NCBI RefSeq assembly: GCF_030161095.1
Contig: NZ_BSPP01000021.1
Span: 1 to 64,000 of the forward strand
DNA: 64,000 bases
DNA from: Cypionkella aquatica
Lineage (GTDB): Bacteria > Pseudomonadota > Alphaproteobacteria > Rhodobacterales > Rhodobacteraceae
Direction of reading: 5' to 3'
Part shown: one piece after another, positions 35,752 through 43,805 of the stretch
How the letters are laid out: every line of letters begins with the position of its first letter
Numbering within the stretch: position 1 is the first letter of the stretch
Notes under the pieces: model-generated
Seen by the model: the letters and a program-made list of their open reading frames with translations, nothing else
The model's database searches: none
What the model was told of the DNA's origin: nothing
Translations under genes and position numbers: made by a program

Positions 35752-36276
35752 GTGTATCAGCTTGAAGAAGAGATCGAGGATGATTGGTGGGAAGTCGAGG
35801 CGCTTTATGATCTGTGCTTTGCCCCCGGCCGCACCGCTTTGTCATCTTACCGCCTGCGCGATGGTGTGCCGACTGTAGCCGCGCTGTGCCTGATTTTGCG
35901 CGATGCCGATGGCACCCTCGCCGCTGCGATCCGCTATTGGCCCGCCGAGATTGACGAGGGCGATGACGAGGATGGCGAGGATGTGCTGCTGCTGGGCCCC
36001 GTCGCCGTCCACCCCACCCGGCAGGGCGAGGGGCTTGGCGCGCTGTTGATCAACGAAAGTCTGGTCGAGGCCCGCCGTCTGGGATGGGAGCGCGTGTTGC
36101 TGGTGGGCGATGCCCCCTATTACCGCCGTTTTGGCTTTGAAAAGCTGGACGGTGTGGTGATGCCGCCGCCAACGAACCCTGACCGCGTGTTGGGGCTTGC
36201 GTTGAAAAAGGGCGCTTGGGATGGCATCAAGGGACATGTCACCAAGGCTTCGGGCGCGACCCTGCCGCAGGGCTGA
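35752..36276 (+). CDS. GNAT-family N-acetyltransferase
   Basis: A 174-residue protein with a GNAT acetyl-CoA-binding loop, HPTRQGEGLGALLI (about residues 84-97), and the later YYRRFGFEKLDG strand-turn. It is YhbS-like. The substrate is unknown. The start is GTG 35752, which gives a natural N-terminus for this family. The next gene starts 44 bases after its stop. Confidence 0.82.
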   Translation: MYQLEEEIEDDWWEVEALYDLCFAPGRTALSSYRLRDGVPTVAALCLILRDADGTLAAAIRYWPAEIDEGDDEDGEDVLLLGPVAVHPTRQGEGLGALLINESLVEARRLGWERVLLVGDAPYYRRFGFEKLDGVVMPPPTNPDRVLGLALKKGAWDGIKGHVTKASGATLPQG

Positions 36277-36319
36277 CGGCTCTCTTGTGCTGCGGCAACA
36301 AACCCCCCACATTGGCGGT

Positions 36320-37078
36320 ATGACCCAGCTTCCCGCCCTGCGCACCCCCGCCTCCAACACTGAAATAACCGAGCTTGCCCGCGCCTATAAACGCGCCAAT
36401 GGCCCGCTGATGACTTTGGTGAACAAGATCGGCGGCGGGCTGGAGCAGCAAGCCACCCTGCTGCCCGCCGCCCTGCGCGCGCAGATTGAACAGGTGGTGA
36501 TCAAGGCCCTGACTGCCGCGCATGGTCTTGCGGGGCTTGCCGAGCAAGGCCCAAAGCTGGGTGGCAGGGCGTCAACCTTTGCGGCGATGGCGACCGGGGC
36601 TGCGGGCGGGGCAGGGGGGCTGCTGACGTCTATCGCCGAACTTCCGGTCAGCATCACCCTGATTTTGCACACCATCCGCTCTGAAGCGATCCGCGCGGGC
36701 TATGATCCGACCGAACCCGGCATCCGCGCCGCCTGTCTTGAGGTGTTTGCGGCGGGCACGCCCTTGCACGGTGATGATGGCGTCAATGCTGCGTTCCTGT
36801 CGGCCCGCCTGACCCTGACCGGACCTGCAATCCAGAAGCTGATCGCCTCGGTCGCGCCGAAACTTGCGGCGACCATGGGCCAGAAACTGGCCGCCCAAGC
36901 CGTGCCCGTGCTGGGTGCGGTATCCGGTGCCGCGCTGAACGCCGCTTTCCTGCGCTATTACCGCGAGATGGCCCGCATCCGGTTCGCGCTGATGCGCTTG
37001 GCCGAGGTGCAAGGCGGTGAAGCCGTCGTCGCCGCCTTTGCCAAAGCGATTGAGCCGCCCAAGATTAGTAAAGCCTGA
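36320..37078 (+). CDS. EcsC-family protein
   Basis: A 252-residue Ala/Gly-rich protein similar to the EcsC family. It contains amphipathic or hydrophobic stretches (MATGAAGGAGGLLTSIAELPVSI and QAVPVLGAVSGAALNAAFL). EcsC is linked to an ABC exporter in Bacillus, but alphaproteobacterial members have no known role. ATG 36320 (MTQLPALRTP) is taken as start; the frame is open upstream into the GNAT gene and rejected there. Confidence 0.65.
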   Translation: MTQLPALRTPASNTEITELARAYKRANGPLMTLVNKIGGGLEQQATLLPAALRAQIEQVVIKALTAAHGLAGLAEQGPKLGGRASTFAAMATGAAGGAGGLLTSIAELPVSITLILHTIRSEAIRAGYDPTEPGIRAACLEVFAAGTPLHGDDGVNAAFLSARLTLTGPAIQKLIASVAPKLAATMGQKLAAQAVPVLGAVSGAALNAAFLRYYREMARIRFALMRLAEVQGGEAVVAAFAKAIEPPKISKA

Positions 37079-37111
37079 CCCAACCGATCTCTCGCCAAGC
37101 CAGAGGCACAG

Positions 37112-37501
37112 ATGGATATATTCACAGGCGGCTGTCTCTGCGGGCAGGTGCGCATCACGGCCACAGGCAAACCCTACCGCGTGGGGCTGTGCCATTGTCT
37201 TGATTGCCGCAAGCAGCACGGGGCGCTGTTCCACGCCAGCGCGATCTTCCCCGATACCGCCGTGACAATCAGGGGTGAAACCCGCGCTTACCAAGGCCGG
37301 AATTTCTGCCCGACCTGCGGCGGCTCGGTGTTTTCCATCACGGGGGATGAGGTTGAGGTGAACCTTGGCGCACTGGATGCGCCCGATCAATTCATCCCGA
37401 CCTATGAGGTTTGGACCATCCGGCGCGAAGCATGGCTGCCAGAGTTTGCGCTGAAGCACTACGCGCAGGATCGTAGCGGCGCGGGCCGCAGCGAAGACTA
37501 A
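37112..37501 (+). CDS. GFA-family protein
   Basis: A 129-residue protein with the GFA zinc fold: GGCLCGQVRI, then CHCLDCRKQHG and FCPTCGG. These cysteines bind zinc as in glutathione-dependent formaldehyde-activating enzyme and CENP-V. Most short members have no proven activity. The start fits the family. It is followed by the second palindrome pair. Confidence 0.88.
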   Translation: MDIFTGGCLCGQVRITATGKPYRVGLCHCLDCRKQHGALFHASAIFPDTAVTIRGETRAYQGRNFCPTCGGSVFSITGDEVEVNLGALDAPDQFIPTYEVWTIRREAWLPEFALKHYAQDRSGAGRSED

Positions 37502-37523
37502 GCCGCGCGCAGTTTACAACATT

Positions 37524-37599
37524 CCCACGCCGCCCCGGACTTGATCCGGGGCCTCATAGGGCGACGCGAGGCCCCGGATCAAGTCCGGGGCGGCGTGGG
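37524..37599. repeat. Paired inverted palindromic element (REP/BIME-like), copy 2
   Basis: Two 32-bp arms (37524-37555 and 37568-37599) are exact reverse complements with a 12-base spacer. The arm sequence is the same as that at 19638, apart from one base. It follows the GFA gene. Confidence 0.88.
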
Positions 37600-37667
37600 G
37601 TAGGTGGGTTGGTCAACGCTCTTACAGGCAAACACCCGGCCCGGAATCAAGGCGCTTTAGCGCCGCC

Positions 37668-37797
37668 GGGCAGCGCCTGACCGCCCCCTCGGGCGGGCGC
37701 TTCTGCGCTGTCTCGCTTAGAACATCTGGGGGAGGGGCTGAGGCATAAAGTGCCTAGAAATTCTGTGGCTCGCCCACCCGGCGGTCAGGTGCTGCCC
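37668..37797. repeat. MITE-like stretch with 18-bp inverted ends
   Basis: GGGCAGCGCCTGACCGCC (37668-37685) and GGCGGTCAGGTGCTGCCC (37780-37797) are inverted with 17 of 18 matches. Internal palindromes such as CCCTCGGGCGGG lie close to the left end. No reading frame of note lies inside. It could be a small non-autonomous element or a dispersed regulatory repeat. No target-site duplication was established. Confidence 0.5.
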
Positions 37798-37836
37798 TGT
37801 GTGGTGAGTGCCGCGAACTGTCTCTGATTATCTGCG

Positions 37837-38247
37837 CTACTTTAGCCGCTGATCCTGAGTTAAAACCGCATCGAAGATCGCGAACACTTTTGATGCGAGC
37901 GAGGTGCCCAAAACCTCATGCCTCCGCATTGCTGAACCGGCGAGATCGCGCGCCGCGAGGGGGCGATTATTTGCATCTATCACCATGACGCCAGGTCCAG
38001 ACTCGTTTTCAAAGTGAATGAGAGAAATAGCGCAGCGGTCTTTAAACTGTGAACCTTCGCCCCAAGGCCCATAAATCAGATCAAAGTTGGCGGGGTGGGT
38101 TTGCAATGATTTTCCAACCGTCCAGTGAACGAAATAGGCTGCAATAGTCTGGCCATTTTCAGGAACAAAGCCCCAAACCTTACGGCTTGTGTTTCAGCAA
38201 CAATCGCAGAAGCCAGCGCTTTCTTCCGTTGCCTCAGCTTCAAACAT
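37837..38247 (-). pseudogene. Small protein gene interrupted by an in-frame TGA
   Basis: ATG 38247 opens a frame reading MFEAEATEESAGFCDCC, then TGA at 38194-38196. The same frame then continues for 118 codons to TAG at 37837-37839. The part after the TGA reads NTSRKVWGFVPENGQTIAAY and FDLIYGPWGEGSQFKDRC, plainly coding. CDCC followed by Gly and then WG is a common zinc-knuckle-like start, so GGA-to-TGA mutation is the simplest view. Recoding as selenocysteine is possible: a short imperfect hairpin begins three bases after the TGA. A start at a TTG (38106) downstream is a third choice. Confidence 0.6.
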
Positions 38248-38293
38248 CAGTTTTCACCGAGAAGACTTTGACTACATCCGCAATACGCGCCCC

Positions 38294-40543
38294 TCACTCT
38301 CCCACGCTTGCCAACCACTCCATCAGTGCGGGCCGCACTGTCTCGGCCCCCTCTGACCGCGCGCGGTCAATCACCGCCCGCGCCTCGGCCAGATCCACCC
38401 GGCGCAGCAGGGCTTTCACCGGGCCGATGGACGCAGGCCGCATCGACAGGTTGCGCAATCCAATCGCCGCCAAGGCCAGTGCCTCAACGGGGCGGCCGGC
38501 ATCCTCGCCGCAGAATGACAGTTTGGTGCCAGATGCCGCGCAGCGCGCCACCACGAACTGCAAAAACGTCAGGAACGAGGCGTTCAGCGAATCGTAGCGC
38601 TTGCGCACCCGCTCGTTTTCCCGATCAGCCGCGAAGAAGAATTGCTTCAGATCATTGCCACCGATCGAGATAAAATCGGCCATCTCAAAGAACGCATCCG
38701 GCGCATAGGCAAGGCTGGGCGTTTCCAGCATCGCGCCGATTTCCAACGCCGAGGGCACGGCATGGCCGAGCGACTTTTCGCGGTGCAATTCGCGCAAAAC
38801 ATGGGCGCGGGCTTCGACAAATTCGGCGTGTTCGGACACGAACGGGAACATCACCGCCATCGGACGGCCCGCCGAGGCGCGGATCAGCGCCTGCAACTGC
38901 ATCCGCAGCACACCGGGTTTGTCCAGCCCCACCCGGATCGCCCGCCAGCCCATCGCGGGGTTGGGTTCATCCTGAGGTTTCAGATAGGGCAGCACCTTAT
39001 CCGACCCGATATCCAGCGTGCGGAACGCGACCGGCAGACCTTTGGCGGCCTCGATCACGCGGGAATACAGCGCTGCCAATTCCTCGCGCCGTGGCATGTA
39101 ATTGCGCACCAGAAACTGCAACTCGGTGCGGAACAGCCCAACGCCTTCGGCCCCGGACCCCACCAGTGACGGCAAATCCGCCATCAGGCCCGCGTTCATA
39201 TGCAGCCCGATTTTCACGCCATCCTTCGTCATCGCAGGCAGGTCACGCAGCGAGGCATAGCGCTGCATCGCTTCGGCCTGCATGGCAATCTTGTCGCGGA
39301 AGGACCGCGCCACGGTATCTTCGGGGCGCAGATGCACGATGCCCTGATCGCCGTCGACCAAAATCGCATCGCCGTTCAGCGCCTCGTTGGTGATGCGTTC
39401 GGCATGAATAACCATCGGGATCATCAGGGCGCGCGCCACAATTGCGGCATGTGATCCGACCGAGCCTTCTTCCAGCACCACGCCTTTCAGCTTGCGGCCA
39501 TATTCCAGCAGCTCTGCAGGCCCGATGTTGCGCGCGATCAGCACCGGGTTTTCCGGCATCTCCGCCCCGGTGTCCTTGCCTTGCCCGGTCAAAATCCGCA
39601 GCAAGCGGTTCGAGAGGTCGTCCAGATCCTGCAACCGCTCACGCAGATACGCATCCGGCACTTGGCTGAGCCGCGACCGCGCCGCTGATTGCTCTTTTTC
39701 CACCGCAGCCTCGGCGGACAGGCCCGACGAAATATCCTCTTCCATCCGGCGCAGCCAACCGCGCGAATGGGCGAACATGCGGTAGGCTTCCAGCACCGCT
39801 TTTTGGTCTTTGTCCAGACTTTCCGCCGCCAAAAGATCATCCACCGACACCCGCAGCACGCCTACGGCCTCGCGGATGCGGTCAATCTCGGTCAAGGGAT
39901 CATCGGCCACCGGATTGGTCACCACCACGCGCGGCTCGTGCAGCCAGACCCGGCCTTCGGAGGCGCCTTCCTGCCCCGACGCGCCGCGAAACAGCACCGG
40001 CTGTTTGTGCAGCTTGCCCATGCCGCCGCCGCCCTCGCCCGAGAACGCCCCCAGCTCGGTCATTTCGGCCAGCACCATGGCGACGACTTCCAGCCCGTAA
40101 ATGTCATCTTCCGAATAGGCGCGCGCCAGTTTCGACTGCACCACCAGCACGCCCAGCTTTTCGCCAACCCGCTGGATCGGCACGCCAAGGAAAGCCGAAT
40201 ACAGCTCTTCCCCGGTTTCCGGCATAAAGCGAAAGCCCTTTTCAGAGGGTGCGTCAGCGGTGTTCACCGGCAGGCCTGTGCGCGCCACCCGGCCCACCAG
40301 ACCTTCGCCCAGCTTCATCCGGGTCTGGTGCACAGCGGCTTTCTTCAGCCCTTCGGTCGCGCAGAGTTCAAGGGTTTCGGCATCGCGGAACAGATAGATC
40401 GAGCAGACTTCGGTGCCAATGGAATCCGCGATCAGATGGGTGATCTGGTCAAGCCGATCCTGCCCCATCGCCTTTGTGCTTAACACATCGCGCAGGCGGC
40501 GCAAAAGTTTCCGGCTGTCACTGTCGCTGCGCTCTGCGGGCAT
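38294..40543 (-). CDS. ptsP: Phosphoenolpyruvate-protein phosphotransferase, nitrogen PTS (EI-Ntr)
   Basis: A 749-residue protein. The N-terminal GAF domain (about residues 25-165) is the nitrogen sensor, and the EI core follows. The phosphohistidine is H365 in EEGSVGSHAAIVARAL. PEP-utilising motifs EGVGLFRTE and GNDLKQFFFA lie further on. It passes phosphate from PEP to NPr and EIIA-Ntr, signalling nitrogen and potassium status. Start at 40543. It is followed at 38247 by the interrupted gene. Confidence 0.93.
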   Translation of the reverse strand: MPAERSDSDSRKLLRRLRDVLSTKAMGQDRLDQITHLIADSIGTEVCSIYLFRDAETLELCATEGLKKAAVHQTRMKLGEGLVGRVARTGLPVNTADAPSEKGFRFMPETGEELYSAFLGVPIQRVGEKLGVLVVQSKLARAYSEDDIYGLEVVAMVLAEMTELGAFSGEGGGGMGKLHKQPVLFRGASGQEGASEGRVWLHEPRVVVTNPVADDPLTEIDRIREAVGVLRVSVDDLLAAESLDKDQKAVLEAYRMFAHSRGWLRRMEEDISSGLSAEAAVEKEQSAARSRLSQVPDAYLRERLQDLDDLSNRLLRILTGQGKDTGAEMPENPVLIARNIGPAELLEYGRKLKGVVLEEGSVGSHAAIVARALMIPMVIHAERITNEALNGDAILVDGDQGIVHLRPEDTVARSFRDKIAMQAEAMQRYASLRDLPAMTKDGVKIGLHMNAGLMADLPSLVGSGAEGVGLFRTELQFLVRNYMPRREELAALYSRVIEAAKGLPVAFRTLDIGSDKVLPYLKPQDEPNPAMGWRAIRVGLDKPGVLRMQLQALIRASAGRPMAVMFPFVSEHAEFVEARAHVLRELHREKSLGHAVPSALEIGAMLETPSLAYAPDAFFEMADFISIGGNDLKQFFFAADRENERVRKRYDSLNASFLTFLQFVVARCAASGTKLSFCGEDAGRPVEALALAAIGLRNLSMRPASIGPVKALLRRVDLAEARAVIDRARSEGAETVRPALMEWLASVGE

Positions 40544-40897
40544 ACCCTTAATCCGATCAAATCCAATCCGCCCTCTATAGGCGAGTTATGCGACAAAAGG
40601 GAGTGGTCAAGCGCCCGGTGCTGCGAGATTATCCAGCGCCTGCGCAAAAACCGCCCAAGTCCAGCCGTTGCGCAGCATAAATGCGCGCAACGGCCTTTCG
40701 TTCCCCGATCTTTCGGACCCGCAATCTTTAGGTCCCGCATCTGGCGTTCCCCCAACTGGCATTTCCCGTCTTGCGCATTTCAACGCCCGCCGCTGCGGCC
40801 CATCCCTCACGGCGATGTGAGATTTGGTGATCGCTCTGCCCGCGCAAATGCCTGCCCGGCGTCTCGACACCCCTGCCGCTGCGTGGCAGGTAGAGGC
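40544..40897. other. Gap upstream of ptsP without a recognised gene
   Basis: This 354-base stretch between the divergent ptsP and the secreted-protein gene has no recognised protein, tRNA or hairpin terminator. It should hold both promoters. Arg/Ala-rich reading frames on both strands look like composition effects. Confidence 0.4.
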
Positions 40898-41257
40898 ATG
40901 GCCCTGTTGACCCGAACTTTGCTGCTGCTGACGCTGCTTGCGCTGCTGCCCTTGGGCAGCTTTGCGCATAAATTCGGCACGGTTGCGCCTGCCTCTCGGC
41001 TGATCGCAGTGCAGATGGATTGGCCCGCATCCGCTGATGCGCTGCAGGCACCGATCCGCAAAACCTATGCCGCCGTGATCGCCCGCTGCAAAGGCCCTGC
41101 GATCCCCGGCTCGCCCTGCAACCCGGCCTTGGCGGTTTGGCCGACCGAGGTTTCCTTGGCCTTCATCTCGCCCGCAACCCGCCTGCGCCCCAGCACCTGG
41201 CCGCAGAGCGTCGGGCAAATTCCGCCGTTGGCGCATGGCCCGCCCCGGCTTGGCTGA
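40898..41257 (+). CDS. Secreted protein of unknown function
   Basis: A 119-residue protein with a clear signal peptide (residues 1-23, LLLLTLLALLPLGSFA). Two cysteines sit in ARCKGPAIPGSPC. GTAGAGGC precedes the start at 40898. Its C-terminal part looks loose, so the exact end of the functional protein is uncertain. It lies 64 bases upstream of the L,D-transpeptidase gene and may be co-transcribed. Confidence 0.55.
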   Translation: MALLTRTLLLLTLLALLPLGSFAHKFGTVAPASRLIAVQMDWPASADALQAPIRKTYAAVIARCKGPAIPGSPCNPALAVWPTEVSLAFISPATRLRPSTWPQSVGQIPPLAHGPPRLG

Positions 41258-41321
41258 ACACCGCTGCTGCCTCTGATCGCAGCCTCGTTCAGCCCAACTC
41301 TTTGCCGATAAGGATTATCCT

Positions 41322-42005
41322 ATGCTGACCAGACGCGCCTTTATGGCTGCGGCCTCTGCTGCATCCCTTGCTGCCTGTGCGCCACAACCGCCCGAGGCCC
41401 TGCCGCCGCCACCGCCACCACCCATGCCCGCCCGCTATGGCGCGCTATTCACCGAGCCGCATCCGGTTCCCGCCGTGCCTGACGGCATCGTTGATCCCAT
41501 CCTGTGGGGGCAGGAGGTGGAAAACCCGTTCCCGTTTGAGGCGCCCGGCACCATCGTCGTCGATCCCGATGCCGCCTTCCTGCATCTGATCACCGCACCC
41601 GACCGCGCCCTGCGCTACGGCGTCAGCGTTGGCGCGGCGGGCTTTGGCTGGAATGGCACAGCGCGGTTGCAGTTCCGCCGCAAATGGCCAGTCTGGAAAG
41701 CACCCGACAGCATGATCGCGCGCCGCCCGGAATTTGCGCCCTATTCCGTCGCCAATGGCGGCATGCCGGGTGGGCCCGGCAATCCGTTGGGCGCACGCGC
41801 GCTTTATCTGTTCCAGAATGGTCAAGACACGCTTTACCGCATCCACGGCGCGTGCGAGCCGAAATACCTTGGCAAAGCCGTGTCCTCGGGCTGCATCCGC
41901 ATGCTGGATCAGGATGTGATCGACTTGCACGACCGGGTTCAGGATGGGGGCAAGGTTGTGGTCATGGCCTCATTGCGCCACGCGCCGTTCGAGCAACCCT
42001 ACTAG
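41322..42005 (+). CDS. L,D-transpeptidase (YkuD domain) lipoprotein
   Basis: A 227-residue protein. The N-terminus has TRRAFMAAASAASLAAC, a signal with a lipobox Cys19 and an RR pair that allows Tat export. A Pro-rich linker follows, then a YkuD domain with HGACEPKYLGKAVSSGCIRM holding the catalytic Cys and His. It forms 3-3 peptidoglycan cross-links or attaches proteins. A hairpin terminator follows. Confidence 0.88.
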   Translation: MLTRRAFMAAASAASLAACAPQPPEALPPPPPPPMPARYGALFTEPHPVPAVPDGIVDPILWGQEVENPFPFEAPGTIVVDPDAAFLHLITAPDRALRYGVSVGAAGFGWNGTARLQFRRKWPVWKAPDSMIARRPEFAPYSVANGGMPGGPGNPLGARALYLFQNGQDTLYRIHGACEPKYLGKAVSSGCIRMLDQDVIDLHDRVQDGGKVVVMASLRHAPFEQPY

Positions 42006-42015
42006 CGCAGCAAAA

Positions 42016-42040
42016 AGGGCAGCCCGAAAGCTGCCCTGTT
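42016..42040 (+). terminator. Hairpin after the L,D-transpeptidase gene
   Basis: AGGGCAGC (42016-42023) pairs with GCTGCCCT (42030-42037) with a CCGAAA loop, followed by GTTCC. It starts 11 bases after the stop. Its T-run is poor but the stem and place fit an intrinsic terminator. Confidence 0.65.
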
Positions 42041-42455
42041 CCTGCCTTCTGATCTGGCGCGCTGGCATGGCTGGATAGCCGCAAGAAATGCGGTTGTCTG
42101 GCTGGTGCTGGCTGGCGAGAGGAGGTGGGGGTTTGAGAGCTGGCTTGCAAATGTGCTGGCTGGCTGTCTTGCAGCACAGATAGCCAATCTGCGTCAGAGA
42201 CTCAAGAACTTTGTCAAAATAATCAAACAAAAACAAATAGTTGATAGATTTTGTCGGAAGTAGGTTTCTGAGTATTTTCATCGGGAACCCCGCGTTTGCC
42301 TTTGCCCAAACCCGTAGCAAGCGGTGAAAATACTACGATCCCAAGCGCTTATCGTGCCCCGCGCTGCTTTGATCGTGCTGATCTCACCGCAAGCGTCACG
42401 CCGTCTTGATCACGCCATGCTTGCCCAAGGCGCATTGGCCTGCAATCGTGCTGCG
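42038..42455. other. Gap with TGGCTGG-type repeats and an AT-rich block
   Basis: In this 418-base stretch TGGCTGG or TGCTGGCTGG recurs several times between 42066 and 42165. An AT-rich block follows (about 42200-42290). It stands out from the GC-rich surroundings and could hold a promoter or an sRNA. No protein is recognised. Confidence 0.4.
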
Positions 42456-42833
42456 ATGAATGATGCACTCAACCTCGCGGGCCGTATCCTGATCGCGCTG
42501 CTGTTCCTTGGCGGTGCTGCGCAGAAGCTGGGCGACCCCGTGCCGGTCGAGGTCATGATCGCCGGCATAGGCTTGCCGGTCTGGCTGGTCTGGCCCGTTG
42601 CGGCGTTCAATCTGATCGCAGCGCTTGGCCTGATCTTTGGCCCCGGCGTGCGCCAATGGGCATTGATCCTTGCCGCCTATTGCCTCTTCACCAGCTACTT
42701 TCACTGGCAGCTGCGCGCCGACCCTTGGCAGGTGACGATCATGGTGAAAAACTGGTCCATCGCCGGTGGCTTGCTGATACTGGCCAGCTCTGGGCCGGGG
42801 CGGTTTGTCTGGCGGGCAGGGGTCAAGCGCTAA
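42456..42833 (+). CDS. DoxX-family membrane protein
   Basis: A 125-residue protein with four hydrophobic segments starting MNDALNLAGRILIALLFLGGAAQKLGDP, a DoxX-like pattern. DoxX relatives in bacteria are linked to redox or quinone use in membranes; the function here is unknown. ATG 42456 was chosen because the family begins there. The last four bases overlap the convergent beta-lactamase gene. Confidence 0.75.
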   Translation: MNDALNLAGRILIALLFLGGAAQKLGDPVPVEVMIAGIGLPVWLVWPVAAFNLIAALGLIFGPGVRQWALILAAYCLFTSYFHWQLRADPWQVTIMVKNWSIAGGLLILASSGPGRFVWRAGVKR

Positions 42834-43702
42834 CGCCCCAACTCTGTCATATCTGCAGGCCACGCGGCCAAGAACGCATCGCGCGCCAGAACACCCGGCG
42901 AGCCTTCGCTGCGCGCGCGGGCCTGCGTCAGGCGCACGAACACCAGTCTGTCGCCTGCGTGATCGGCCCAACCCACAAACCAACCCCAGCCGCGCGCGTA
43001 GTCAAAGCTGCCATTGCTTTGCCGTGGATAGGCGGTGCCAGTCTTGCCGCACACCGCCCAGCCCTCAATTGCGCTGCATTCCACGATACTGCGGGCTTGG
43101 GCCTGTGCGGCGGCGTTGGCTGGCAAGTCATCCGTCACCAAGGCGCGCAGAAACGCCGCCTGCTCACGCGGAGAAATCTGCAAGGACGAGGCAATCCACG
43201 CCCGCTCCAGCCCGTTATCCTGCCCGGGATCACCGCGAAAATCGGCATTGCCATAGCCAAACGCCTGCCCGTAGCGCGTCAGTGTCTCGGCCCCCAAAGC
43301 CCGCGTGATCCGCTGGGAATACCAGACCACGGAATAGCGCATCCAGTCGGTGGGATCGGTGTCGCGCAGCCAGTTGGCACCGCCCCATTTGGGATCGCCG
43401 GGCTGGTAGGACAGAACCGGCTGGCTCGGACTTTCCAAAAATCCCGCGTCATAGCCCATCACCGCCAGCGCAATCTTGAAGGTAGAGGCGGGCGTTACCC
43501 GGGTTGCGCAGTCACCATCCTCGCGCAAAACAGCGCCGCTGTCGGCGGCAATGATCAGGGTGCAAACGATCTGGGGCGCGGGATCAGCGACCATCGGCGC
43601 TGCCAGCAATCCCGCCAATCCCAGCACGAGCGCGCTGAGACACCCGTGCAGATTGGCTGTCTTTGCCAGAGGTTTCCAAAACCCTAATTCCAAACGCAAC
43701 AT
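42830..43702 (-). CDS. Class D beta-lactamase (OXA-like)
   Basis: A 290-residue protein with a signal region (about residues 20-40). All class D marks are present. S73-TFK76 is the nucleophile and the lysine that is carboxylated. SVV is at 124-126, YGN at 150-152 and KTGT at 220-223, with a WGWFVGW stretch after it. It should hydrolyse penicillins in the periplasm. The spectrum cannot be told. AGGATC precedes ATG 43702. The neighbours are chromosomal housekeeping genes (lysC, doxX) with no mobile element, so it appears intrinsic. Confidence 0.88.
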   Translation of the reverse strand: MLRLELGFWKPLAKTANLHGCLSALVLGLAGLLAAPMVADPAPQIVCTLIIAADSGAVLREDGDCATRVTPASTFKIALAVMGYDAGFLESPSQPVLSYQPGDPKWGGANWLRDTDPTDWMRYSVVWYSQRITRALGAETLTRYGQAFGYGNADFRGDPGQDNGLERAWIASSLQISPREQAAFLRALVTDDLPANAAAQAQARSIVECSAIEGWAVCGKTGTAYPRQSNGSFDYARGWGWFVGWADHAGDRLVFVRLTQARARSEGSPGVLARDAFLAAWPADMTELGR

Positions 43703-43751
43703 GCTGATCCTAAAGAGGGATTTTTGTGGTCCCAACCCGGGACCAACGAAA

Positions 43752-43778
43752 ACGCCGGGCAGCCAAGCCACCCGGCGT
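43752..43778 (-). terminator. Terminator after lysC
   Basis: ACGCCGGG (43752-43759) and CCCGGCGT (43771-43778) pair. On the minus strand the right end is followed by TTTTCGTTGG. It lies between the lysC stop (43806) and the beta-lactamase start. Confidence 0.75.
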
Positions 43779-43805
43779 CCATTCCTGAGCCAAAAAAGAA
43801 CCCTC

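Noticed and set aside
40607-41236. Minus-strand Arg/Gly-rich frame upstream of ptsP
   Set aside because: It overlaps the plus-strand secreted-protein gene and shows no family likeness.
42030-42320. A minus-strand protein in the gap before doxX
   Set aside because: The frame spans the terminator hairpin and a repeat-rich stretch and has no known motif.
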